NCBI RefSeq assembly: GCF_023008585.1
Contig: NZ_CP095390.1
Coordinates: forward strand, 1,364,001 to 1,428,000
Source: Natribaculum breve
GTDB taxonomy: Archaea; Halobacteriota; Halobacteria; Halobacteriales; Natrialbaceae
Length of the DNA: 64,000 nucleotides
Direction: 5' to 3'
This document shows positions 1-7,415 of this stretch, piece after piece; position 1 is the stretch's first letter; each line of letters starts with the position of its first letter. The notes under the pieces are model-generated. The model had not been told where the DNA came from and did no database searches. It was given only the letters and a program-made list of their open reading frames with translations. Made by a program: the position numbers and the translations under genes.

Positions 1-408
1 CGGGTGGTCGTACATCGGCTCGTGCATCGCGGGTGCGACGACGACCGGCGTCCCCGATCCGAGCGCGGTCGTCGCGCAGGTCGTGACGGGCGTGTCGTCG
101 ACCGCGCTGGCGATCTTGCCGACCGTGTTGGCCGTCGCTGGCGCGATCAGGAAGACGTCCGCCCACCCCTCGAACCCACAGAGGTCGACGTGCTCGACCG
201 CACCCGTGATCTCGGTGACGACGTCGCGTTCGGTCGCGAACTCGAGCGCCCAGGGGTGGACGATCCCCCGTGCACTCCCCGTCATCACCCCTCGCACGTT
301 GGCACCGTGTCGCTGGAGTTCGTGGGTGAGTTCGACCGTCTTCACGGCCGCGATCGATCCCGTCACTCCGAGCGCGACGTTGACTCCCTCGAGCATTCGA
401 TCGCCCAT
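1..408 (-). CDS. coaBC: CoaBC (phosphopantothenoylcysteine decarboxylase/synthetase), N-terminal part
   Basis: The first 136 codons are present; the gene runs off the left edge of the window. The product would decarboxylate 4'-phosphopantothenoylcysteine in coenzyme A synthesis (CoaC half), and in CoaBC proteins the C-terminal half makes the substrate (CoaB). Visible: the flavoprotein-fold start with VNVALGVTGSIAA, a His in GAVEHVDL at the place of the family's catalytic His, the PASANT-like motif APATANTVGKIA, and PAMHEPMY at the position of the PAMN motif. The start MGDRMLEG was chosen as the first Met; the Met at residue 5 is an alternative. Whether the C-terminal synthetase half follows cannot be seen. 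Cytosolic, FMN-dependent in the family. Confidence 0.85.
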   Translation of the reverse strand, partial: MGDRMLEGVNVALGVTGSIAAVKTVELTHELQRHGANVRGVMTGSARGIVHPWALEFATERDVVTEITGAVEHVDLCGFEGWADVFLIAPATANTVGKIASAVDDTPVTTCATTALGSGTPVVVAPAMHEPMYDHP

Positions 409-456
409 TCAGTCCCGAGGGGTTAATCGTTGGCGTTGCGCGTCGACTGTGGTCGT

Positions 457-1221
457 TCAGGCGTCGTCGTCGACGCTCGGGTGCATCGTCGGCGTCGCGT
501 CGAGCGGTTCGGCGAGCCGGTCGCGCATCGTTTCGCGGGCGCGTTCGTCGCGCGTCCGTCGTTCGTCGTCGTCGATCTCCGCACAGCCCGGCGGCACCTC
601 GCGGTCGCGGCCGGTGAAGTAGCCCTCGGGTGCGATCCAGTCGTGGTAGAACGGGACGTCGGCGTCGTGGACGACCGCGAGGGCGACTTTCGAGCCGTGA
701 CCAGCCGCGACGATTGCCTGGTGGGGTTCGCCCGCGATCCGACCCGCGGCGTAGACGCCGTCGACCGCCGTCCGACCCGCCGCGTCGACGTCGACGACGT
801 GCTTGCTCCCGCGCTGTTCTCGCTCGACCTCGAGCGAGTCCAGGTACGAACTGTCCGGCCACGAGGCGGCGACCACGCGCTGTGTCTCGAACGACTCGCC
901 GGCGTCCGTCGAGACGACGAAACCGTCCCCGGACGGGTCGACCGACGTGACGCGGCCGGGTTCGAACGACGCGCCGGCGTCCGTCGCCTGCTCGCGGGTC
1001 AGCTGCAGGTAGCGGCGAGCGTCGAATCCGGCCGGGAGGCCGGGATAGTTCTCGAGACTGGCGTTTCGCGCGAGGATGGATTCGCCGTCACGCGATCGGT
1101 CTTCCGCCGGGGCGTTCGGCCGCCGTCCGTCGACGACGAGCGTCTCGAGTCCCGCGCGGGCAGTGAAGATCGAGGCGGCGAGTCCGGCGACGCCGCCGCC
1201 GACGATCAGTACGTCGTACAT
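457..1221 (-). CDS. Small FAD-dependent oxidoreductase, thioredoxin-reductase-like without NADPH domain
   Basis: A 254-residue protein. It starts with a Rossmann FAD motif (VLIVGGGVAGLAAS, residues 4-17) and carries the second FAD-binding motif of the family near residue 160-175 (VDGVYAAGRIAGEPHQA). Thioredoxin reductases are usually about 300-340 residues with a central NAD(P)H domain and a CxxC pair. Here the segment between the two FAD motifs is too short for a complete NAD(P)H domain and no CxxC is present, so it is an FAD-only relative of unknown partner. The C-terminal 60 residues are acidic and Arg-rich. The start at MYDVLIV was chosen because the Rossmann fold begins there; upstream codons show no protein-like composition. 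Confidence 0.75.
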   Translation of the reverse strand: MYDVLIVGGGVAGLAASIFTARAGLETLVVDGRRPNAPAEDRSRDGESILARNASLENYPGLPAGFDARRYLQLTREQATDAGASFEPGRVTSVDPSGDGFVVSTDAGESFETQRVVAASWPDSSYLDSLEVEREQRGSKHVVDVDAAGRTAVDGVYAAGRIAGEPHQAIVAAGHGSKVALAVVHDADVPFYHDWIAPEGYFTGRDREVPPGCAEIDDDERRTRDERARETMRDRLAEPLDATPTMHPSVDDDA

Positions 1222-1338
1222 GACTGATCGTCCCGAACCGCAGCTATACAAGTGTAGCGAGTCCTGGCCCGCGAGGTGAGCGCGGTGGACCGAAACGGCG
1301 ACAGCAACGCTTACGTTCGACTCGGTGATAGTTCGTCT

Positions 1339-1857
1339 GTGGACAGGATTCTCGTCAGCACCGTCGTCTATCGCGCTCCCGAGGAGATCTTCCCGTATCT
1401 CGAGTCGTTTACCGACTACCCGCGTTACGCCGACCACCTCGAGTCGGTCACGAGACGCGACGGGAGCGACGGCGTCCGCTACGACCTCCGGTTGACCTGG
1501 TGGAAGCTCAGCTACACCGCCCGATCGGAAGTGACCGACGTGACCCCGCCGACGTCGCTCGAGTGGCGACTGGTCAAAGACATCGACGCGCGTGGCGAGT
1601 GGCGCGTCGAACCCGAACCCGAATCGGCCCCGGCGGGCGAGGAGACTGCGAGTCGAATCTACTTCGAGGCGGTCTACGACCCACACTCGGCGGACAAAGA
1701 CGTCGTCTCGCTCCCTCTGTTCGTCTCGTTTGGCTGGGTGGTCGAGAAGATCAAGCCACGGCTGCTGGCCGAGGCCAAACGCGTCGTCCAGCGACTGGTC
1801 GCAGACATCGAGGGCGAGTCACGCCAGGTCGAGTTGACGCTCCACGAGACGCCCTGA
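1339..1857 (+). CDS. SRPBCC / polyketide-cyclase-like (coenzyme-Q-binding COQ10-type) protein
   Basis: About 172 residues with the START/SRPBCC pattern: an N-terminal strand (ILVSTVVYRAPEEIFPYL) resembling COQ10/ribosome-association toxin RatA proteins, a central beta sheet and a long C-terminal helix (FGWVVEKIKPRLLAEAKR). Such proteins bind hydrophobic ligands; the ligand is not predictable here. The GTG start was chosen because a CTTACG box lies about 28 nt upstream and homologous folds begin with this strand; an in-frame start 21 codons earlier adds only a low-complexity extension. The gene stands alone, divergent from the FAD protein. Its TGA stop is directly joined to a palindromic element. 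Confidence 0.7.
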   Translation: MDRILVSTVVYRAPEEIFPYLESFTDYPRYADHLESVTRRDGSDGVRYDLRLTWWKLSYTARSEVTDVTPPTSLEWRLVKDIDARGEWRVEPEPESAPAGEETASRIYFEAVYDPHSADKDVVSLPLFVSFGWVVEKIKPRLLAEAKRVVQRLVADIEGESRQVELTLHETP

Positions 1858-1939
1858 TACGGACCGCTGTACGTCAAGTACCGGGGCAACCCACGAGACG
1901 GGTCTCGGTTGCTCCGGGACACAGGTACAGCAGACCGTA
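1858..1939. repeat. 82-bp palindromic element abutting a stop codon
   Basis: Left arm 1858-1891 and right arm 1907-1939 are imperfect inverted repeats, with about 26 of 34 positions matching when one gap is allowed. Shared blocks include TACGG, GCTGTAC, CCGG and GCAACC. The element begins right after the TGA of the SRPBCC gene, giving TGATAC at the junction. A strong RNA hairpin would form in the 3' end of that transcript. It could be a MITE-like remnant, a terminator or both. Sequence differs from the other palindromes in the window, but the TGATAC junction is the same. Confidence 0.65.
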
Positions 1940-2012
1940 CGAGACCTGCCGTATCGCGTCCGAAACCCTCGAGACAGTAACCCACTTACGCGTCGGCGGA
2001 AAAGTCGTGCGT

Positions 2013-2057
2013 ATGCCTCGGGAACGAATGGCAGAGGTGGCCCGTCCGTGCACGTGA
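2013..2057 (+). other. Possible 14-codon leader ORF overlapping the trkA start
   Basis: ATG CCT CGG opens a 14-residue frame (MPRERMAEVARPCT) that ends at a TGA overlapping the trkA GTG by ten bases. A CTTACG box (1984-1989) lies about 27 nt before the ATG, so this could be the leaderless 5' codon of the transcript. A Shine-Dalgarno-like GAGGTG (about 2034-2039) for trkA lies inside the frame. It may be no more than a 35-nt leader; translation is unproven. Confidence 0.25.
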
Positions 2058-3385
2058 TCGTCGTCGGCGCAGGCCAGGTGGGCTCGAACATCGCGTCGAG
2101 TCTCGCCAGCGAACACGACGTCGTCGTCGTCGATCTCGACGGGGATCGAGTCGAGTCGCTCACCTACTCCCACGACGTCCTCGCGATCCGGGGCGACGGG
2201 ACCGACCTCGAGACGCTCGAGGAAGCGGGGATCACCGAGGCCGACATGCTCATCGCGAGTACGGACCGCGACGAGACCAACATCGTCGTCTGCGGCACGG
2301 GAAAGGCGGTCGGCGACCCGTTCACGATCGCCCGCGTCAAGCAGACGCAACTGCTGCGAACCTGGGAACAGTCCGAGCGCGTCTTCGGCGTCGACTTCAT
2401 GGTGTGTACCAACCTCCTCACCGCGGAGGCGATCGTCCGCATCGCCGGCCTGCCGGGTGCCCGCGACGTCGACGCGTTCGCGGACGGCCTCGTACACATG
2501 GCCGAGTTCGAGGTCGATCCGGAGAGCCCCATCGCCGGCGACACCGTCTCCGAAGCCGACCGCTTCGAGCCGCTCACGTTCGCCGCGATCATCCGCGACG
2601 ACGACGTCGTCATCCCCAGCGGAGACACGACGATCGACGCCGGTGACGAGGTCGTCGTCATCGGGAGCGTCGAGAGCGTCCGCGACTTCGCCGGCGCTCT
2701 CGCACCCGCGCCGACGCTCGAGGACGCGAGCGAGGTCGTCGTCGTCGGCGGCAGCGAGATCGGCTACCAGACGGCCCGACTGCTCGGGCGGGAAGGGTTC
2801 TCGTCTCGGCTCGTCGAGCGCGACGCCGATCGCGCTCGCGAACTCGCCGAACGGCTGCCGAACACGCTCGTTTTAGAGAGCGACGCGACCGACATCGACT
2901 TTCTCGTCCGCGAACACGTCGACGAGTCGGACATCGTCGTCGCGGCGCTCGACAGCGACGAGAAGAACCTGCTCGTCTCGTTGCTGGCGCGACGCATCGG
3001 CGTCGAGCGCACCGTCGCGATCGTCGAGTACGGCGAGTACGTCGACCTCTTCGAGACCGTCGGCGTCGACGTCGCGATCAATCCTCGACTCGTCACCGCC
3101 GAGGAGATCACCCGGTTCACCCGCGAAGAACAGACCGAGAGCGTCCACATCGTAGAGAGCGACCGCGCGGAAGTCCTCGAGATAGAGGTCGACCGCGACA
3201 GCTTGCTGTTCGGAAACCGCATCCAGGACGCGACGGAGACCCTTCCGGACGGCGTCGTCGTCGCCGCGATCACTCGAGACGGGGAGTTGATCGCCCCGCG
3301 TGGCGAGACCGTCGGCGAACTGGACGATCACGTCGTCGTCTTCGTCGACACCGCGGTCGTCGACGAGGTCGAGTCCGCGCTGTGA
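2048..3385 (+). CDS. trkA: Trk potassium uptake system NAD-binding subunit TrkA
   Basis: 445 residues, cytosolic regulatory subunit that gates a membrane Trk/Ktr K+ channel. The protein is an internal duplication: RCK_N with MHVIVVGAGQVGSNIA and VVVVDLDGDRVE (residues 1-120), RCK_C (about 135-218), then a second RCK_N beginning VVVVGGSEIGYQTA (about 230-345) and a second RCK_C to the end. GxGxxG and the following Asp fit NAD(H) binding. No TrkH membrane subunit is in the window. The GTG start places the Rossmann strand at residue 2 and has GAGGTG eight bases upstream. K+ uptake is central to the salt-in strategy of haloarchaea. Confidence 0.93.
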   Translation: MHVIVVGAGQVGSNIASSLASEHDVVVVDLDGDRVESLTYSHDVLAIRGDGTDLETLEEAGITEADMLIASTDRDETNIVVCGTGKAVGDPFTIARVKQTQLLRTWEQSERVFGVDFMVCTNLLTAEAIVRIAGLPGARDVDAFADGLVHMAEFEVDPESPIAGDTVSEADRFEPLTFAAIIRDDDVVIPSGDTTIDAGDEVVVIGSVESVRDFAGALAPAPTLEDASEVVVVGGSEIGYQTARLLGREGFSSRLVERDADRARELAERLPNTLVLESDATDIDFLVREHVDESDIVVAALDSDEKNLLVSLLARRIGVERTVAIVEYGEYVDLFETVGVDVAINPRLVTAEEITRFTREEQTESVHIVESDRAEVLEIEVDRDSLLFGNRIQDATETLPDGVVVAAITRDGELIAPRGETVGELDDHVVVFVDTAVVDEVESAL

Positions 3386-3445
3386 CTGCCGCTGTCACGC
3401 TCGAGTGATCGCGCGTCGAACGGAACGAACGACGGTACCAGTCGT

Positions 3446-4093
3446 CTACTCCTCGTACTCGCCGCCGTAGCGCATGAAGAAGTAGACGAGCGACAGCGTC
3501 GAGATCATCCCCGCGACGGTCCCGATCAGCAGCGTCAGGGCTCCGTCGGGGACGAGTTTCGCCGGACCGGCCTCGCCGCCGCCACCGCCACCACCTGCGT
3601 CTTCGGTGACCTCGATCGTTCCCGTCATTCCGAGCCCGACGTGGGGCGTGCAGTGGAACTCGTAGGTCCCCTCGGTCTCGAAGGTGTGTTCGTACTCGAA
3701 CGGCGCGTTCTCGATCGCCTCGTGGCCCTCCCAGCTGGAACCATCGGGCGTGCTGTCGACGGCGATGTTGTGGTTGTCCGTCTCCCAGACGAACTTCACC
3801 GTCGTCCCCGGCTGGATCTGCATCGGGCTCTCGGTGGCGGGCTCGAAAGCGTAGTTGACGAGCGTGACCGTCTCGGTCGGACCGCCGCCGCCACCACCGC
3901 CACCGCCGCCGCTTTCGCTCTCGTTGCCCTCACTTTCGTTCCCTGCCGTTTCGTTGCCTCCAGTGTCCCCGTCGCTCTCGTTTCCTTCCTGTGCGAGCGC
4001 CGCCGAACTCGCCGCCGTCGCACCAGCAACGCCGACGGTACCGACGAGAAACCCCCGGCGTGAAAGTCGGTCGTCGTCCTCGAGTGGGTTCAT
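3446..4093 (-). CDS. Halocyanin-like blue copper protein, Tat-exported and membrane-anchored
   Basis: 215 residues. Layout: Tat signal with SRRGFL (twin Arg at 12-13) and cleavage near ALA-34; a linker rich in Asn-Glu-Ser and an uninterrupted run of about ten Gly (residues 37-72); plastocyanin-type cupredoxin (75-164); a second Gly run; and a C-terminal membrane helix (about 184-207) ending GGEYEE. Type-1 copper ligands are visible: H108 (DNHNI), C148 (FHCTPH), H151 and M156. It should act as an electron carrier held on the outer face of the membrane. The start MNPLEDDD was chosen because it puts the twin Arg at the usual distance; an in-frame Met 20 codons upstream is less likely. No oxidase neighbours. 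Confidence 0.88.
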   Translation of the reverse strand: MNPLEDDDRLSRRGFLVGTVGVAGATAASSAALAQEGNESDGDTGGNETAGNESEGNESESGGGGGGGGGGPTETVTLVNYAFEPATESPMQIQPGTTVKFVWETDNHNIAVDSTPDGSSWEGHEAIENAPFEYEHTFETEGTYEFHCTPHVGLGMTGTIEVTEDAGGGGGGGEAGPAKLVPDGALTLLIGTVAGMISTLSLVYFFMRYGGEYEE

Positions 4094-4208
4094 ACTCGCC
4101 TGATTAGAAACCCCCACTACTGAAATCTTCGATTCCGTCGGCAACGGTACCAAGTCTCTCGATCGGCCGATTCGCGACCGGTAGACCCGTCAGAACGGCG
4201 AGAGACGC

Positions 4209-5291
4209 CTAGAGCGTGTAGTCGAACCCGCCGTCTTCGCTCTCGAGGAACGCCTCGAGCAGGTCGATCGTCGCGGTGACGTCGTCGACGTGGGCGGTCT
4301 CGGTGACGGTGTGGAGGTACCGCGTCGGGATCGAGAGCGCGCCGACGGGTTTTGCACCGTGGGTGTGCTGGAACCCCGCGGTGTCGGTGCCGCCCGCAGG
4401 GAGCACCTCGAACTGGTGGTCGATTCCCTCCGCCTCGGCCACGTCGCGGAGCCGACGGTGGACCTTGGGATTCGTGATGACGCTCGAGTCTTTGAGCTTG
4501 ATCGCCGTCCCGTCGCCGAGTGCGGTGACGTGTTCGCCTTCGTCGAACTCGGGGACGTCGTTGGCGACGGTGACGTCGAGTGCGATCGCGAGGTCGGGAT
4601 CGACGTCGACGCCGAGCGCGCGGGCCCCGCGGAGGCCGACTTCCTCCTGGACCGTCGCGGCGAAGTGGATCGTCACGGCCGGCGTTTCGATCCGGCGGGC
4701 GACCTCGAGCATCGCGAACAGACAGATCCGGTCGTCGAGTGCCTTGCCCGTTACCGTCTCGCCGACGCGTTCGGTGGTCTGGTCCATCGTCACGAGGTCG
4801 CCCGGCGACACTCGTTCTCTGGCCTCGTCGACCGGCAGGCCGAGGTCGACGTAGACGTCCTCCACGTCGGGCGTCTTCTCGCGTTCCTCCTCGTCCAGGG
4901 TGTGTGGCGGTGGCGAGCCGATGACTCCCGGCAGGTCGCCGTCGTCCGTGTGGACGGTGACGCGCTGGGCTTTCAGCACGCGCGCGTCCCACCCGCCGAG
5001 GGGATCGAGCTCGAGGAAGCCGTAGCCGCCGTCGTCGTCGCCGCGAACGTGGCGGACCATGAAGCCGATCTCGTCCATGTGCGCCGCGACGACGACGGAG
5101 TAGTCCTCGTCGCCGTCGGTTCGCGCGTCGATCGTTCCGACGACGTTGCCCATCGCGTCGGTGCGGACCCGATCGACGCTGTCTGCGAACTCGCGACGGA
5201 CGAGTTCGCGGATGCGGTCCTCGTATCCGGGGACGCCACGCGCTTCGGTCAGTTCCGCGAGCAGTCCGAAATCGAAGTGTACGTCGTCCAT
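4209..5291 (-). CDS. M42 family metallopeptidase (tetrahedral/deblocking aminopeptidase)
   Basis: 360 residues, near the family norm of about 350. Metal-binding landmarks of M42/M28-clan enzymes: H71 in VVVAAHMDEIGFM, the general-base glutamates in ATVQEEVGLRGA, an Asp in IALDVTVANDV, and a His in YLHTVTETAHVDD near the C terminus. In archaea such enzymes form dodecameric tetrahedral aminopeptidases that trim peptides released by the proteasome. The start MDDVHFDF was preferred over an upstream Met because the preceding codons lack homologous character and the family begins with this short helix. Transcribed alone, convergent with nothing and divergent from the thiolase operon. Confidence 0.9.
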   Translation of the reverse strand: MDDVHFDFGLLAELTEARGVPGYEDRIRELVRREFADSVDRVRTDAMGNVVGTIDARTDGDEDYSVVVAAHMDEIGFMVRHVRGDDDGGYGFLELDPLGGWDARVLKAQRVTVHTDDGDLPGVIGSPPPHTLDEEEREKTPDVEDVYVDLGLPVDEARERVSPGDLVTMDQTTERVGETVTGKALDDRICLFAMLEVARRIETPAVTIHFAATVQEEVGLRGARALGVDVDPDLAIALDVTVANDVPEFDEGEHVTALGDGTAIKLKDSSVITNPKVHRRLRDVAEAEGIDHQFEVLPAGGTDTAGFQHTHGAKPVGALSIPTRYLHTVTETAHVDDVTATIDLLEAFLESEDGGFDYTL

Positions 5292-5438
5292 GTCCGGTTC
5301 TGGGGAGAGTGCAGCATAAGCCCGCGGAAACGCCACGGGGAGTGCGCCCGGTTGATCCGTCGAGACGCCGCCGACGGGAGGGTCCACCGTGAGCAGTGTT
5401 CGAAAGGCCCGTGATAACGTTCCGATGTCAACCGCGGG

Positions 5439-5446
5439 GTATTAAC
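5439..5446 (+). promoter_or_regulatory. TATA box of the thiolase operon
   Basis: GTATTAAC centred about 27 nt upstream of the thiolase ATG in otherwise GC-rich DNA, the usual distance for a leaderless haloarchaeal transcript. Confidence 0.55.
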
Positions 5447-5469
5447 GGGTCGGTCGGCTATGTGGGAGT

Positions 5470-6636
5470 ATGAGCGACGTACGAGTCGCCGGCGTTGGCC
5501 TCACCTCGTTCGGGAACGTGCCCGAACGGACGGGCCGAGACCTCTTCGCAGAGGCGAGTATCGAAGCGTTCGACGATTCCGGGGTCCCTCGAGACGACGT
5601 CGAAGCCGTCCTCTACGGGAACTTCATGGGCGAACTGTCGGAACACCAGGGACACCAGGGACCGCTGATGGCGGAAGCCGCGGGCGTCGACGCGCCGGCA
5701 ACGCGATACGAGTCGGCGTGTGCCTCCGGCGGCATGGCCGTCCGCGAGGCCGTCAAACGCGTCAGAAACGGCGAGAACGACGTGTTGCTCGTCGGTGGAA
5801 CCGAACGGATGACCAACCTCGGGACCGGCGGCGCGACCGAAGCGCTCGCGATCGCCGCAGACGACCTCTGGGAGGTCCGCGCCGGCATGACCTTCCCCGG
5901 CGCGTACGCGCTGATGGCAAAGGCGTACTTCGAGGAGTTCGGCGGCGAACACGAGGACCTCGCCCACGTCGCGGTGAAAAACCACGAGAACGCCGTCCCG
6001 AACGAGAAAGCGCAGTACCGCAGCGAGATCGACGTCGCGGACGTCCTCGAGGCACCGCAGGTCGCCTCGCCGCTTGGTCTGTACGACTCCTGTCCGATCT
6101 CCGACGGTGCGGCGGCGCTCGTGATCACCAGCGAGTCCTACGCCGAGGAACACGACCTCGACGCACCCGTCGCGATCACCGGGTCGGGTCAGGGTGGCGA
6201 CCGGATGGCGCTGCAGGACCGCGAGTACCTCGCGCGCTCGCCGGCCGCCCGCGCTGCGGGCGAGGAGGCCTACGCCGACGCGGACGTCACGGCCGACGAC
6301 GTCGACTTCGCCGAGGTCCACGACTGCTTTACGATCGCCGAAGTCCTCGCACTCGAGGCGCTCGACCTCGAGTCGACCGGCGAGGGGATCGCGGCCGCTC
6401 GAGACGGTCGCACGACCGCCGACGGCGACCACCCGATCAACCTCTCCGGCGGGCTGAAAGCGAAGGGCCACCCGGTCGGCGCGACCGGCGTCTCCCAGGT
6501 CGCCGAAGTGACCTCGCTGCTTCGCGGCGACCACGCCAACAGCGATCACGTCGCCGACGCGACGACCGCCCTCACACACAACGCGGGTGGGACGGTCGCG
6601 AGTGCGGTCGTTCACGTACTGGAGGTGGTCGCATGA
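5470..6636 (+). CDS. Thiolase family protein (acetyl-CoA acetyltransferase / SCP2-type thiolase)
   Basis: 388 residues. Nucleophilic Cys C84 in ESACASGG, a C-terminal GHPVGATG block with the catalytic His, and the His of THNAGG in place of the second active-site Cys loop, as in archaeal SCP2-type thiolases. In archaea such thiolases work with a DUF35 zinc-ribbon/OB-fold protein and often HMG-CoA synthase in the mevalonate pathway; here the DUF35 partner is downstream. Other thiolases serve acyl-CoA breakdown, so the substrate is open. The stop TGA lies in an ATGA overlap with a mini-ORF, preceded by GGAGGTGG, a perfect match to the haloarchaeal anti-Shine-Dalgarno sequence. Confidence 0.88.
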   Translation: MSDVRVAGVGLTSFGNVPERTGRDLFAEASIEAFDDSGVPRDDVEAVLYGNFMGELSEHQGHQGPLMAEAAGVDAPATRYESACASGGMAVREAVKRVRNGENDVLLVGGTERMTNLGTGGATEALAIAADDLWEVRAGMTFPGAYALMAKAYFEEFGGEHEDLAHVAVKNHENAVPNEKAQYRSEIDVADVLEAPQVASPLGLYDSCPISDGAAALVITSESYAEEHDLDAPVAITGSGQGGDRMALQDREYLARSPAARAAGEEAYADADVTADDVDFAEVHDCFTIAEVLALEALDLESTGEGIAAARDGRTTADGDHPINLSGGLKAKGHPVGATGVSQVAEVTSLLRGDHANSDHVADATTALTHNAGGTVASAVVHVLEVVA

Positions 6637-6695
6637 GCGACCACTGGAAGCGAACGCGAGTACACCGGAGCGCCGCTCTGGGGGTGGTCGCATGA
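6633..6695 (+). CDS. Mini-ORF 1 (20 residues) in the tandem repeat
   Basis: Encodes MSDHWKRTRVHRSAALGVVA. Its ATG overlaps the thiolase stop as ATGA and has GGAGGTGG four bases upstream; its own TGA overlaps the next ATG in the same way. A basic peptide with no recognised family. It shares its first three residues (MSD) with both the thiolase and DUF35 because the repeat core copied a start region. It may be translated only as a coupling step and have no function of its own. Confidence 0.3.
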   Translation: MSDHWKRTRVHRSAALGVVA

Positions 6696-6754
6696 GCGAC
6701 CACTGGAAGCGAACGCGAGTACACCGGAGCGCCGCTCTGGGGGTGGTCGCATGA
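6692..6754 (+). CDS. Mini-ORF 2 (20 residues), exact copy of mini-ORF 1
   Basis: Identical in DNA and peptide to the preceding mini-ORF, with a weaker GGGGGTGG in front. Its TGA overlaps the ATG of the DUF35 gene as ATGA, so ribosomes finishing here could restart on DUF35. Function unknown; read it together with the tandem repeat. Confidence 0.3.
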   Translation: MSDHWKRTRVHRSAALGVVA

Positions 6755-7134
6755 GCGACGTCAGAGACGCCGGCTTCGACGACTGGCTCGACGCCCTCGA
6801 GGCGGGCGACCCCTACTACCTCGAGTGTCCCGAGGGGCACGGTTCGCTGCCGCCGCGCCGGGTCTGCCCCGAGTGTGGGGCGACGGACCTCGAGCAGCGG
6901 CCGCTACCGGACGCCGGCGAACTCGAGACGTTCACGATCACCCACGTTCCGACGCCGGCGTTCGAGGACGACGCGCCCTACGCCACCGCCGTCGCGGACT
7001 TCGGCCCCGTCCGGGTGACGGGCCAGGTCGTCGGGATCGACCTCGAGGAGGTCGAGACCGGCCAGACCGTGGAACCAGACGTGATCACGTCGGAGACCGA
7101 CGGCGAGCGAGTCGTGGCGTTCCGGCCGCGATAG
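6751..7134 (+). CDS. DUF35 Zn-ribbon/OB-fold protein, acyl-CoA-binding thiolase partner
   Basis: 127 residues. N-terminal helical hairpin, then a rubredoxin-like zinc ribbon with C26, H30, C39 and C42 (LECPEGH and VCPECG), then an OB fold (about 50-127) with TFTITHVPTPAFEDDAPY, the typical DUF35 strand. In archaeal thiolase/HMG-CoA synthase complexes DUF35 proteins bridge the enzymes and hold acyl-CoA. The order thiolase then DUF35 supports that role here. The family ribbon usually has four Cys; this one appears to use a His at the second position. Start fixed by the ATGA overlap with mini-ORF 2. Confidence 0.85.
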   Translation: MSDVRDAGFDDWLDALEAGDPYYLECPEGHGSLPPRRVCPECGATDLEQRPLPDAGELETFTITHVPTPAFEDDAPYATAVADFGPVRVTGQVVGIDLEEVETGQTVEPDVITSETDGERVVAFRPR

Positions 7135-7415
7135 CTCTACCGGTCGGCAGAGTCCACTCGCAACGCCGGTCGTACGTCCGATCTGGCGCGCCCGCAAATC
7201 GGCCTGCAGTTGCGTCGAGAACGGGGGTGTCATCGGACTGCTCTCGGCGAAGTGTTCTGGTGCCACACGATATTTGCTCTCAGAAAGATCAACACTCGAA
7301 CAGCCGCGCAGAGGTGCCAAGTAGTCCTGTTCCACGAAGTGACCGCCGAAAGTGTGAAACGAGTATCACATCCCAGGGGTTTTGCCGGAGCAGCCCCTAC
7401 CGTGATTAATGGACT

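Larger units (their letters stand above)
6624..6759 (+). repeat. 59-bp tandem repeat inside the thiolase-DUF35 operon
   Basis: Two exact 59-bp units (6633-6691 and 6692-6750). The 18-base core GGTGGTCGCATGAGCGAC occurs three times (6624-6641, 6683-6700, 6742-6759) with two identical 41-bp spacers between. The last core supplies the DUF35 start codon. The upstream GGAGGTGG becomes GGGGGTGG in both copies. The unit length, 59, is not a multiple of three, yet each copy re-creates an ATGA stop/start overlap. Confidence 0.97.

Noticed and set aside
5458..6840. Long leftward frame opposite the thiolase
   Set aside because: Antisense shadow; Arg/Val-rich composition and no family features.
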